Made by a program: the position numbers and the translations under genes. A stretch of 64,000 bases of DNA from an uncultured Dermabacter sp. (GTDB lineage: Bacteria; Actinomycetota; Actinomycetes; Actinomycetales; Dermabacteraceae). The notes under the pieces are model-generated. The model did no database searches. It saw only the letters and a list, made by a program, of their open reading frames with translations, and was not told the origin of the DNA. Position 1 is the stretch's first letter. Every line of letters begins with the position of its first letter. Below are positions 17,535 through 25,856 of the stretch, in pieces. Location of the stretch: positions 62,001 to 126,000 of the forward strand of contig CAMXWV010000005.1 of NCBI GenBank assembly GCA_947252755.1. The letters are read 5' to 3'.

Positions 17535-18734
17535 TCAGATCGCGTTCTGCTTGGCCTTCTCCACATCCAGCGTGCCGTTCTGGATGTCCTGGAAGAACTG
17601 CGCGACCTCAGCATCATCCACCTGGATCGCCACGCCCGAATGCCGGGTCTGAAACGCGGGGTTTTTGATCGGCATCGGCACCGCATTGCCGGAGCCGGTC
17701 GCGGAGCGCATAGTCAGCGCCAGACGGGTCACATCGATCAGGCCCGTACTCGGATCGGTCTCGAGCGCATCGCCAGCAGCGGTAGCGAGCTTCACATGCG
17801 CGATCGGGTTGAGCAGCACAGCGGGGGAGACGGCGCGTTTCATCAGCGAAGCGACGAACTGCTGCTGGCGCTCCTGCCGGCCCAGGTCAGCGCGCGGATC
17901 GAAATAGCGGGCACGCACGAATGCGAGCGCCTGGTCACCGCCCACGTCATGGCAGCCCTTGGTCATCTTCAGCTCGGACTTCGGATCATCCACATCGCGG
18001 TCGATGCACAGGTTCACGTGGCCGACCGCGTCGGTCACCTGGCTGACCCCGTCGAAGCCGAGCGTCACAAAATGATCGATGGTCAGACCCGTGAACTGCT
18101 CCACGGTCTTCACCAGCAGCTCCGGCCCGCCGAAGGCATAGGCGGCGTTGATCTTGTACTTTCCGCGACCGGGAATGTCCACGAGCGTATCCCGCGGAAT
18201 GGAGACGAGATAGCTCTGCCCGTTCGGCGCTTTGTGCAGCAGCATGATCGTGTCTGTGCGCTGGGCGGCGCCGTCATCGCCGAGGTCCGCACCGGCCAGC
18301 AGGTACGTGGTGCCGGGCGTGTTCGGGGCACCGCTGAGTGCGTCGACATGGTTGATCCGAGAGTCGGCCCAGAAGCCGAGCCCCACCGGCCAGGCGAGCA
18401 GCAGCACCAGCACCACAGCGAGCGTGCGCAGCAGCCGGGTGCGGCGGGATGGGCCCTTGCGCGGGCGCCGCGCCCGGGGGGCGGGCGGAGCGGACATCGA
18501 CGGCTGAGGCTCCTGCGCGGCCATCGACGGCTGGATTCTCTGCACGGGCATCCGTCGGGTCTGCGACTCATTCGGCCGGCCGGAAGGTTCGGACGCAGAG
18601 CCGCGGACATCACCGCGAGGATGGGATGAAGACGGAAGCCGCACCGGGCGGCCCGGAGCGCGCCGCATCGGCTGTGCGGACCCGCCAGGGCGGGCCCTGG
18701 AGCCGGACCGCTCCTCGTAGTCGCTCGGGTTCAT
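17535..18734 (-). CDS. LytR-CpsA-Psr (LCP) family glycopolymer ligase
   Basis: A 399-residue LCP protein. Residues 1-100 are a Pro/Arg/Ser-rich cytoplasmic stretch, followed by one membrane helix (about 101-121) and an extracellular catalytic domain with DLGDDGAAQRTDTIMLLH, VSIPRDTLVDIPG, KINAAYAFGG and ARYFDPRADLGRQERQQQF. The conserved Arg/Asp residues that bind the polyprenyl pyrophosphate are present. LCP enzymes transfer finished glycopolymers from the lipid carrier to peptidoglycan, so this is a candidate last step for one of the glycans made here. The long basic N-terminus is unusual in length. It converges on the GT2 gene, 27 bases apart. Confidence 0.9.
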   Translation of the reverse strand: MNPSDYEERSGSRARPGGSAQPMRRAPGRPVRLPSSSHPRGDVRGSASEPSGRPNESQTRRMPVQRIQPSMAAQEPQPSMSAPPAPRARRPRKGPSRRTRLLRTLAVVLVLLLAWPVGLGFWADSRINHVDALSGAPNTPGTTYLLAGADLGDDGAAQRTDTIMLLHKAPNGQSYLVSIPRDTLVDIPGRGKYKINAAYAFGGPELLVKTVEQFTGLTIDHFVTLGFDGVSQVTDAVGHVNLCIDRDVDDPKSELKMTKGCHDVGGDQALAFVRARYFDPRADLGRQERQQQFVASLMKRAVSPAVLLNPIAHVKLATAAGDALETDPSTGLIDVTRLALTMRSATGSGNAVPMPIKNPAFQTRHSGVAIQVDDAEVAQFFQDIQNGTLDVEKAKQNAI

Positions 18735-18810
18735 CTGTCACGTCTCCGCGGGTCGGGGAAGAATGCCACTGCTGTCACAGCGTACAAGGCGGCCGGGCGC
18801 CGATCCCGAG

Positions 18811-18862
18811 ATGCACACCGCATCCTCACAGCGCTGATGCGCACGGCATTCTCACAGCGCCG
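18811..18862 (+). repeat. 26-bp imperfect tandem duplication
   Basis: Two adjacent 26-bp units (18811-18836 and 18837-18862) match at 22 of 26 positions. They lie in the gap between the LCP start and the GlfT1-like gene, 50 bases before a second tandem array. Confidence 0.7.
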
Positions 18863-18911
18863 CACGCGAAGGTGCGCACCTGATCCCGGCGGAGCGGCTA
18901 CCCTCATGAAT

Positions 18912-18959
18912 GAACTCAGACATCACGGAACTCAGACATCACGGAACTCAGACACCACG
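18912..18959 (+). repeat. Three 16-bp tandem repeats before the GlfT1-like gene
   Basis: The unit GAACTCAGACATCACG occurs three times in a row (18912-18927, 18928-18943, 18944-18959); the third has one T-to-C change. The array ends 13 bases before the ATG at 18972. It contains no Shine-Dalgarno. It would become coding if translation began at the ATG at 18906. Confidence 0.92.
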
Positions 18960-18971
18960 GATTGGAGCCTC

Positions 18972-19961
18972 ATGAGCCAGTCCCGCCCTGAGCGGAGCGC
19001 TTCCCCCAAGCAGCGGCACGTCACCGCCGTGCTCGTCACATACAACCGTGAACAGCTGCTGCAGCAGGCGCTGGACGCACTCGCCGCTCAGACCCGCACC
19101 CCCAACCGGGTGATCATCGTGGACAACGCCTCCACGGACGCATCCGGGCAGGTGGCCGATTCGCACCCGATCGGAGCGGACGTGCTGCATCTGGCGCGCA
19201 ACGTTGGCGGCGCCGGAGGATTCACCGCGGGCATGGCGCACGCTCTCACCACGGGCAGCACCGACTGGCTGTGGGTGATGGACGATGACACGATCCCCGA
19301 GCCGGCGGCACTCGCAGAGCTGCTGGCCGCTGAGGACCGGCTCACAGCCGCTGGCATCCGCGCGGATGTGCTCAGCTCTCAGGCGGTGTGGACGGACGGC
19401 CGCCCCCATCCGATGAACTCCTCTCGCACCCGGATCGGCACCTCAGCCGAGGAGCTGTCGCGGTATGAGCGCCTGGGAGTGCGCCCGATCCGCACCGCCA
19501 GCTTCGTGTCCGCGTTTCTGCGTGCGGACGCGGTGCGCAGGCACGGTCTGCCGATCGCGGACTACTTCATCTGGAGCGACGATTTCGAGCACACTGGGCG
19601 ACTCCTCAAGCACGGCGCCGGGTTCCATGTGCCAGCCAGCCGCGTGGAGCATCGCACCGCGCAGTTCTCCAGCGCCAAGACGAACCCCGGAGCCCGGATG
19701 AGGTACGACGTGCGGAACCGGATCTGGGCGCTTGCCCGCACTGACTCCTTCACCTGGCGTGAGCGGGCGCTGTACGGCGGCGCATCCGTCCTCGGCTGGC
19801 TGCGCACCATCGCACGCACCCGCGGAGAAGTGCTGCCGGTGGCATGGCGCGGATTCCTGGAAGGGGTGCGGGAGCGTCCGCGTGCGGCAGAGGTCGTGCT
19901 CGGCGCGGATCCCGCGCGTGCCGGTGACGTGCGGGAGCTGAATGAGCAGCATGCCCGCTGA
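18972..19961 (+). CDS. GlfT1-like GT2 (galactofuranosyl/rhamnosyl transferase)
   Basis: A 329-residue GT-A enzyme. Key motifs are VTYNREQLLQQALDALAAQT, NVGGAGGFTAGMAHAL, WVMDDDTIPEP (DDD metal site) and YFIWSDDFEHTGRLLKHGAG. This arrangement is typical of GlfT1 and related transferases that add the first Galf residues onto a lipid-linked primer. It opens a plus-strand run containing UDP-galactopyranose mutase, a GlfT2-like polymerase and a Wzm/Wzt exporter, the same functional set as the mycobacterial galactan genes. ATG 18972 with TTGGAG 5 bases upstream is preferred; ATG 18906 would translate the tandem repeats. A rhamnosyltransferase remains possible. Confidence 0.78.
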   Translation: MSQSRPERSASPKQRHVTAVLVTYNREQLLQQALDALAAQTRTPNRVIIVDNASTDASGQVADSHPIGADVLHLARNVGGAGGFTAGMAHALTTGSTDWLWVMDDDTIPEPAALAELLAAEDRLTAAGIRADVLSSQAVWTDGRPHPMNSSRTRIGTSAEELSRYERLGVRPIRTASFVSAFLRADAVRRHGLPIADYFIWSDDFEHTGRLLKHGAGFHVPASRVEHRTAQFSSAKTNPGARMRYDVRNRIWALARTDSFTWRERALYGGASVLGWLRTIARTRGEVLPVAWRGFLEGVRERPRAAEVVLGADPARAGDVRELNEQHAR

Positions 19962-20766
19962 CTTCTCCGTGCTGATGGCGGTGTGGCAGGGAGATCACCC
20001 CGACCACTTCCGGGATGCGCTGCGCACCGTCACCCACTCCCAGCACCTGAAGCCGGCGCATCTGGTGCTGTCCGTGGACGGTCCGCTGCCCGCCGACCTG
20101 GATGCGGTGGCCCAGGACGTGGAGCGCGGCGAGTTCGGCCCGGCCACAGTGCTGCGGCATCATGTTCACAGCGGCCTGGCCGCCACCCTGCAGCGCGGAC
20201 TGGAAGCAGCCCCCACCGAGATCATTGCGCGGGCCGACGCGGACGACCTGAACCATCCGCGGCGTTTCGCCCTCCAGATCCCACGCTTCGAAGCGGATCA
20301 CCTGGACATCCTCGGCTCCGCCATGCATGAGCTCGGAACTGACCGGGTACGGCGGCGGCCGCTGACGCATGCGGAGATCCTTCGCTACCTGCGTGACCAC
20401 TCGCCGTTTCAGCACCCCACGGTGGTGCTGCGGCGCAGCGCTGTGCAGGCGGCAGGCGGCTATCGCACGCTCGCGTACATGGAGGACTACGACCTGTGGC
20501 AGCGGATGCTCGCCGCGGGTGCCCGCTCCGCGAACCTCCCCGATCCGCTGGTGGACTACCGGGTGGGCCCCGATCTCTATGATCGCCGCGGCGGCGCCGT
20601 CCTGTTCCGCAGTGATCTCGCCATTCAGCGCGCCCTCGTGGCCGATGGCATGACCACTCGGCTGCGGGCCCTGCGCAATCTGACGATCCGCGCCGCCTAC
20701 CGTGTGGTGCCTTCTCGGATGCGCCGATTCATGTACCGGCTGCTGGTGGAGACCATCGGCATCTGA
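19942..20766 (+). CDS. GT2 family glycosyltransferase
   Basis: A 274-residue GT-A enzyme beginning FSVLMAVWQGDHPDHFRDAL, with IIARADADDLNHPRRFALQI as the metal-site region and AYMEDYDLWQRMLAAGARSA as the acceptor/base region. It resembles AmsE/WfaP-type transferases of bacterial exopolysaccharides. It overlaps the GlfT1-like gene by 20 bases (11 if the ATG at 19951 is used), so the two are coupled. A weak hairpin follows at 20770-20793. It may prime or branch the galactan; the sugar is not identifiable from the sequence. Confidence 0.8.
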   Translation: MSSMPADFSVLMAVWQGDHPDHFRDALRTVTHSQHLKPAHLVLSVDGPLPADLDAVAQDVERGEFGPATVLRHHVHSGLAATLQRGLEAAPTEIIARADADDLNHPRRFALQIPRFEADHLDILGSAMHELGTDRVRRRPLTHAEILRYLRDHSPFQHPTVVLRRSAVQAAGGYRTLAYMEDYDLWQRMLAAGARSANLPDPLVDYRVGPDLYDRRGGAVLFRSDLAIQRALVADGMTTRLRALRNLTIRAAYRVVPSRMRRFMYRLLVETIGI

Positions 20767-20769
20767 AAG

Positions 20770-20793
20770 GCGCTCAGGCGGCGGCTTGAGCGC
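20770..20793. terminator. Weak hairpin after the GT2 gene
   Basis: GCGCTCA (20770-20776) pairs with TGAGCGC (20787-20793) around a 10-base loop, four bases after the stop. The 7-bp stem and lack of a T-run make it a partial terminator or processing site at best. Confidence 0.35.
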
Positions 20794-20934
20794 AGCACGG
20801 CTGCGGTCTGAGTCACAGCAGGTATGGGCACTGTGTGAAGAGGCGCAGCGGGCGTCTGAGCGCGCGGCGTGCCCGACGTATCATGATCATCCGAGTACTC
20901 TTGGGTGATCTCCGACCTCAGAAAGGCGTTTCGC

Positions 20935-22092
20935 ATGTCGAATCCCGACCTCGTTATCGTGGGCTCCGGCCTCTTCGGACTCACCATCGCCGACCGGGCG
21001 GTGCGCGACCACGGCGCCACGGTGACCATCATCGAGAGTCGTGACCACATCGGCGGCAACGCCTACTCCGAAGTCGATGAGCGCACCGGCATCGAAGTGC
21101 ACAGGTACGGGGCGCACCTGTTCCACACCTCCAACCAGCGCGTGTGGGACTACGTGAATGACTTCACCTCGTTCACGAACTACGTGCACAAGGTGTTCAC
21201 CAATCACGGCGGCGTGGTGTACCCGATGCCGATCAACCTCGGCACGATCAACCAGTTCTTCAGCGCGGCGTACAGCCCCCAGGAAGCGCGGGACCTGATT
21301 CAGGAGCAGGCGGGCGAGTTCGCGGACAAGGATCCGGAGAACCTCAACGACAAGGGCATCTCCCTGATCGGACGCCCCCTGTACGAGGCGTTCATCAAGC
21401 ATTACACGGGCAAGCAGTGGCAGACCGACCCGAAGGATCTGCCGGCCTCGATCATCAGCCGTCTGCCCGTGCGGTACACCTACGACAACCGCTACTTCAA
21501 TGACACCTATGAGGGGCTGCCCACGAAGGGCTACACCGCATGGCTGGAGAACATGGCGGACCACCCGAACATCGAGGTGCGGCTGTCCACGGACTACTTC
21601 GACGACAGCCAGGAGTTCTCCAAGTCCAACATCGCAGGCAATGTGCCCGTGGTGTACACCGGCCCGGTGGACCGCTACTTCGATTATGAGCTCGGCGACC
21701 TCAAATGGCGCACCATCGACCTGGAGACCGAGCATCTGGACATCGGCGACTTCCAGGGCACCTCGGTGATGAACTATGCCGATGCCGATGTGCCGTTCAC
21801 CCGGATCATCGAGCCGCGCCACTTCCACCCCGAGCGTGACTATGCCACCGACCGTACGCTGATCCAGCGCGAGTTCAGCCGCTTCGCTGAGCGCGATGAC
21901 GAGCCGTACTACCCGATCAACTCGACGGCTGACCGCGAAACCCTGCTGGCCTACCGTGAGAAGGCTGCCGCTGAGCCCCGCACCCTGTTCGGCGGGCGTT
22001 TGGGCACCTACCAGTACCTCGATATGCACATGGCGATCGGCGCGGCCCTCTCCATGGCTGACAACAAGCTTGCTGATCTGCTCAAGGCCTGA
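20935..22092 (+). CDS. glf: UDP-galactopyranose mutase
   Basis: A 385-residue flavoenzyme. The N-terminal FAD motif is VIVGSGLFGLTIADRA, followed by ESRDHIGGNAYSE; later segments are HRYGAHLFHTSN, YTGKQWQTDPKDLP and GRLGTYQYLDMHMAIGAAL, all hallmarks of prokaryotic UGM. It interconverts UDP-galactopyranose and UDP-galactofuranose and so supplies the donor for the adjacent GlfT1/GlfT2-like transferases. The ATG at 20935 follows GAAAGG (20921-20926). The 168-base gap before it could hold a promoter (TATCAT at 20879-20884), but no matching -35 is visible. The next gene begins 20 bases after its stop. Confidence 0.95.
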   Translation: MSNPDLVIVGSGLFGLTIADRAVRDHGATVTIIESRDHIGGNAYSEVDERTGIEVHRYGAHLFHTSNQRVWDYVNDFTSFTNYVHKVFTNHGGVVYPMPINLGTINQFFSAAYSPQEARDLIQEQAGEFADKDPENLNDKGISLIGRPLYEAFIKHYTGKQWQTDPKDLPASIISRLPVRYTYDNRYFNDTYEGLPTKGYTAWLENMADHPNIEVRLSTDYFDDSQEFSKSNIAGNVPVVYTGPVDRYFDYELGDLKWRTIDLETEHLDIGDFQGTSVMNYADADVPFTRIIEPRHFHPERDYATDRTLIQREFSRFAERDDEPYYPINSTADRETLLAYREKAAAEPRTLFGGRLGTYQYLDMHMAIGAALSMADNKLADLLKA

Positions 22093-22112
22093 GGCCGAAG
22101 GAGACCTGTTCC

Positions 22113-24143
22113 GTGACCCGTGAAACTGCCGCAGCGACGAAGAACCCGTCTGCCATCCGCACCCCGGAGGGCCATCGCGTCATCCACCGGCTGATCATGC
22201 CGAAGGACCCGTCCGCTGACATCCTGCCGCTCTACATCGAGAGCGCGTCGGCCGGAGCCTTCGCCGCGCCCACCTCCAATCCAGCTCTTGGCGGCTCGAA
22301 GGAGACCGCGAAGGCGGAGAAGACCTCACGCACCCCGGTGCTTGACCACGCCTTCGAGCTGGACCAGTACACCGAGCGGCACGGGGTGAGCATCCCGCAG
22401 TCTGAGTCGCGATCGTTCGGAACCTACTTCAACGCCTTCCCGGCTTCGTACTGGCGGCGCTGGACCCAGGTTCGCGCGCTCACCCTGAGCATCGCCACGG
22501 AGGGCGACGGCCAGCTCGTGGTGTACCGCTCCAACGCGAAGGGCGCGCAGCAGCGGGTCAAAGCCGAGCACGTCAGCGGCACCGCCACCACCCGCTTCGA
22601 GCTGCCGATGGACAGCTTTGGGGACGGCGGCTGGTACTGGTTCGACGCCTACGCCGGATCCAGCGGTCTCAGCATCAAGGGCGCGGAGTATTCCGCTGAC
22701 GCCTCCCTTGCACCGCGACGCGGCAGCTTCGCCATCTCGATGACCACCATGAACAAGGTCTCGTACTGCCTGGACAACATCCGCACCCTGCTGGACGCCG
22801 ATGAGCTGCTGGAGCTGCTGGACGTCATGTACGTCATCGACCAGGGCAGCGACCGGCTGGCCGACCACCCCCAAGACCTTGCCCCGCTGCAGGACGCCAT
22901 GGGGGAGAAGCTCCAGATCATCGAACAGGGCAATATCGGCGGCTCCGGCGGGTTCTCCCGCGGCATGTACGAAGCATCCACCAACGGCGTGTCCGACTAC
23001 GTGATCAACTGCGATGATGACATCGTCATCGAACCGGAGTCATTCCACCGCGTGGTCACCTTCGCGGACTTCTGCACAACGCCCACCCTGGTGGGCGGGC
23101 ACATGTTCGACCTGAACAACCGCTCCACTCTGCACACCTTCGGTGAGATCGTTGACCCGTGGCGCATCCAGCCGTCCCCGCCGCATGAGGAGATGGAGCT
23201 GAGCTACAACCTCGGCGCCTACCCGCTGCGCGCCACCGACTGGATGCATCGGCGTGTGGACGTGGACTACAACGGCTGGTGGATGACCCTCATCCCCACC
23301 GAAGTGGTCCGCGAGATCGGACTCTCCCTGCCGGTGTTCATCAAATGGGATGACGCCGAATACGGACTGCGGGCCCGCAAGGCCGGCTATCACACCGTGT
23401 CCCTGCCCGGCGCAGCCGTGTGGCACGTGGCGTGGGGCGATAAGGATGACCTGGTGGGCTGGCAGGCGTTCTTCCATGAGCGCAACCGCATCATCACCGC
23501 CCTGCTGCACTCCCCGTATGAGCGCGGCGGCCGGGTGAACCGCGAATCGCAGTTCATGGACATCAAGCACATCATCTCCATGCAGTACTACACGCAGGTG
23601 GGCCGTGCGATGGCCCAGGAGTCCGTGCTCGCCGGACCGGACTCGCTGCACCCCACAATCGGCACCACGCTGCCGGAGATCCGAGCGATGGCTCCGGAGT
23701 TCGATGATGCCCGCGCTGAGAAGAACATCGACGACTACCCGGCGATCCGCGGCGGCAAACCGCCCCGGAAAGGCCGCCCCCTCGGGCAGCCTCACCGAGT
23801 GATGATGCCGGTGTGGACCGCTCGCCAACTGCTCAAACAGACCTTTGCCAAACCCACCGAGATGTCCCGTGAGCATCCGCAGACCGCGATCGCCCACCAG
23901 GATGCACGCTGGTGGCGCTTGACCAACTTCGATTCAGCCCTGGTCTCCAACGCGGAGGGCACCCAAGTGTCCTGGTACAAGCGGGACCCGAAAGAGGCCA
24001 AGCGGCTTCTGCAGCGCTCCGCAGTGCTGCACGCTGAGCTGATGCGCCGCTGGCCGCAGCTGCGCAAGGAGTACCAGGACGCAGCTGACCGCATCACCTC
24101 GTTCGAGGCCTGGGAGAAAACCTTCAAGGAGAACGCTCGGTGA
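22113..24143 (+). CDS. glfT2: GlfT2-like galactofuranosyltransferase (galactan polymerase)
   Basis: A 676-residue protein with GlfT2 architecture. An N-terminal beta-rich domain covers about residues 1-200, then comes a GT-A domain with NIGGSGGFSRGMYEAS, the metal triad Asp301-Asp302-Asp303 in INCDDDIVIEPES, IKWDDAEYGLRARKAGYHTV and AVWHVAWGDKDDLVGWQAFF, then a helical C-terminal region. Mycobacterial GlfT2 builds the alternating beta-1,5/1,6 Galf chain; the linkage here is inferred. GTG start with GAAGGAG (22098-22104) 8 bases upstream. It directly follows glf and overlaps the ABC permease by 4 bases (GTGA). Confidence 0.92.
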   Translation: MTRETAAATKNPSAIRTPEGHRVIHRLIMPKDPSADILPLYIESASAGAFAAPTSNPALGGSKETAKAEKTSRTPVLDHAFELDQYTERHGVSIPQSESRSFGTYFNAFPASYWRRWTQVRALTLSIATEGDGQLVVYRSNAKGAQQRVKAEHVSGTATTRFELPMDSFGDGGWYWFDAYAGSSGLSIKGAEYSADASLAPRRGSFAISMTTMNKVSYCLDNIRTLLDADELLELLDVMYVIDQGSDRLADHPQDLAPLQDAMGEKLQIIEQGNIGGSGGFSRGMYEASTNGVSDYVINCDDDIVIEPESFHRVVTFADFCTTPTLVGGHMFDLNNRSTLHTFGEIVDPWRIQPSPPHEEMELSYNLGAYPLRATDWMHRRVDVDYNGWWMTLIPTEVVREIGLSLPVFIKWDDAEYGLRARKAGYHTVSLPGAAVWHVAWGDKDDLVGWQAFFHERNRIITALLHSPYERGGRVNRESQFMDIKHIISMQYYTQVGRAMAQESVLAGPDSLHPTIGTTLPEIRAMAPEFDDARAEKNIDDYPAIRGGKPPRKGRPLGQPHRVMMPVWTARQLLKQTFAKPTEMSREHPQTAIAHQDARWWRLTNFDSALVSNAEGTQVSWYKRDPKEAKRLLQRSAVLHAELMRRWPQLRKEYQDAADRITSFEAWEKTFKENAR

Positions 24144-25051
24144 CATCAGCCGCCCTGACCAGGCAGGAGAAGGCGGAGGGCTGGCGCGAACCGGGAGCGG
24201 ACGCGGGCTGGCTGAACCCGCTGGTCGAGCGTTTCCTGCTGACGCTCCTGGTGCGCAAGGAGCTGCGCGTCCGCTACCGCGGCAGCGTGCTCGGCATGGC
24301 GTGGTCCTATGTCAAACCAGCCGCGCAGTTCATGGTGTTCTTCATTGCGCTCGGTGTGTTCCTGCAGCTGAACCGCTCGATGCCGGCCTATGCGATCTAC
24401 CTGTTCAGCGGGATCGTGGTGATCAACCTGTTCGGCGAGGTGTTCGGCAACTGCACCCGGTCGATCTCCTCCAATGCCCCGCTGGTCTCCAAGATCTACC
24501 TGCCCTCGGAGCTGTTCCCCTGGTCCAGCGCCTTTGTGGCGCTGATCCACTTCGTTCCGCAGCTGCTGGTGCTCAGCGGCGGTGCGCTGCTGTTCGGATG
24601 GCGTCCCGGTCTGCTGGAGATCGGTGCGTTCCTTGCGGGAATCACCGTGCTGGTGGTGTTCACAGTGGGCCTCGGCATGCTCGCCGCTGCGCTGAACGCC
24701 GCCTACCGTGACGTGGAGAACTTTGTGGACCTGATCGTCATGGTGGCCACCTGGGCGTCCCCGATCCTGTACCCGGTGTCCCTGGTGAAACAGGAGCTCG
24801 GACACGGGTTTCTGTGGATGCTGTACTCCCACAATCCCCTGACGATTGTGGTGGAGCTGTTCCATACCGCGTTCTGGCGTGAAACCGCTCGTGCGGAGCA
24901 GACGCTCAGCCCGCAGGCCGCATCCGCTGTTGAGATCGGCGCGAGTGTGGCGGGCCTGTGGTGGTTTGGCCTGCTGGTGGCGCTCGGTGTGTTCGCCTGT
25001 GGAACCCTCGTTTTTGAACGCGCGAAGCGCCGCTTCGCGCAGGAGCTCTGA
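24140..25051 (+). CDS. wzm: Wzm-type ABC-2 polysaccharide exporter permease
   Basis: A 303-residue ABC-2 permease with an N-terminal basic interfacial segment (LLVRKELRVRYRGSVLGMAW), then six hydrophobic helices. YLFSGIVVINLFGEVFGNCT and PSELFPWSSAFVALIHFVPQ are typical of O-antigen/teichoic-acid exporters. GTG start overlaps glfT2 by four bases. With the ATPase downstream it would move the lipid-linked galactan across the membrane, matching Rv3783 in function. No hydrolase or other export accessory lies in the operon. Confidence 0.9.
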   Translation: MTSAALTRQEKAEGWREPGADAGWLNPLVERFLLTLLVRKELRVRYRGSVLGMAWSYVKPAAQFMVFFIALGVFLQLNRSMPAYAIYLFSGIVVINLFGEVFGNCTRSISSNAPLVSKIYLPSELFPWSSAFVALIHFVPQLLVLSGGALLFGWRPGLLEIGAFLAGITVLVVFTVGLGMLAAALNAAYRDVENFVDLIVMVATWASPILYPVSLVKQELGHGFLWMLYSHNPLTIVVELFHTAFWRETARAEQTLSPQAASAVEIGASVAGLWWFGLLVALGVFACGTLVFERAKRRFAQEL

Positions 25052-25056
25052 ACGCG

Positions 25057-25854
25057 ATGCAGGAAAGGCCGAACCGTCAGGACCTGCGGACCGGCAGCGA
25101 AAGCCTGCCGACGACGGCAGATGCTGACGCACGGGACATGATCCGCATCGAAGGGGTGGCCAAGGAGTTCTCGCTGCGGCATAACCACTCGCTCAAGGAG
25201 CTGGTGTTTGCTGCGCTGCAGCGCAAGAAGCTCTCTGAGTCCTTCATGGCGCTGGACGGAGTGGACCTCACCGTGAGGTCCGGCGAAGCTGTGGGGCTGA
25301 TCGGATTCAACGGCTCCGGAAAATCCACCCTGCTGAAGACGATCTCCGGGGTGCTGTTCCCGGACCGTGGCCGAGTCATGGTGCGCGGCCGAGTGGCCGG
25401 CCTGATCGAGGTGGGAGCCGGTTTCCACCCGGACCTGTCCGGCCGGGAGAACGTGTATCTCAACGGCGCGATCCTTGGCATGACCCGTCAGCAGATCGAC
25501 GAGCGCTTCGATGACATCGTGGCGTTCAGCGAAATCGAGCGGTTCATCGACACGGATGTGAAGTACTACTCCTCAGGCATGTTCCTGCGACTGGCGTTCT
25601 CCGTGGCGGTGCACACCGATCCCGATATCTTCCTGGTGGATGAGATCCTGTCCGTGGGCGATGAGCCGTTCCAGCGCAAATGCATCCAGCGGATCCGATC
25701 CATGCAGGAGGCCGGCGCCACCATGGTGATCGTGTCCCATGAGCTGGATATGCTGCAGGACCTCTGCTCCCGCATTGTGGTGATGCGCGGCGGCAAGGCC
25801 GTGTTCAACGGGGATCCGGAAGAGGCTGTGCGGATCCTTCGCGAAGCGGAATGA
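25057..25854 (+). CDS. wzt: Wzt-type ABC exporter ATPase
   Basis: A 265-residue ATPase with Walker A GFNGSGKST (residues 83-91), signature YYSSGMFLRLAFSVAV and Walker B DIFLVDEILSVGDEPF. It ends shortly after the nucleotide-binding domain and lacks the C-terminal carbohydrate-binding domain of O9a-type Wzt, as in the mycobacterial galactan exporter, so export probably does not depend on a modified chain end. The first 27 residues before MIRIEGVAKEF are poorly conserved-looking; ATG 25138 is an alternative start. It converges on the TIGR03089 gene with 2 bases between stops. Confidence 0.92.
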   Translation: MQERPNRQDLRTGSESLPTTADADARDMIRIEGVAKEFSLRHNHSLKELVFAALQRKKLSESFMALDGVDLTVRSGEAVGLIGFNGSGKSTLLKTISGVLFPDRGRVMVRGRVAGLIEVGAGFHPDLSGRENVYLNGAILGMTRQQIDERFDDIVAFSEIERFIDTDVKYYSSGMFLRLAFSVAVHTDPDIFLVDEILSVGDEPFQRKCIQRIRSMQEAGATMVIVSHELDMLQDLCSRIVVMRGGKAVFNGDPEEAVRILREAE

Positions 25855-25856
25855 GG

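Noticed and set aside
17502..17538. Terminator hairpin between the GT2 and LCP genes (CTGAGC/GCTCAG)
   Set aside because: Only 6 bp over a long loop; no better than chance in this base composition.
18972..25854. A full mycolyl-arabinogalactan locus
   Set aside because: Only the galactan part is present; no arabinosyltransferase, decaprenyl-phosphoribose or mycolate genes appear in the window.
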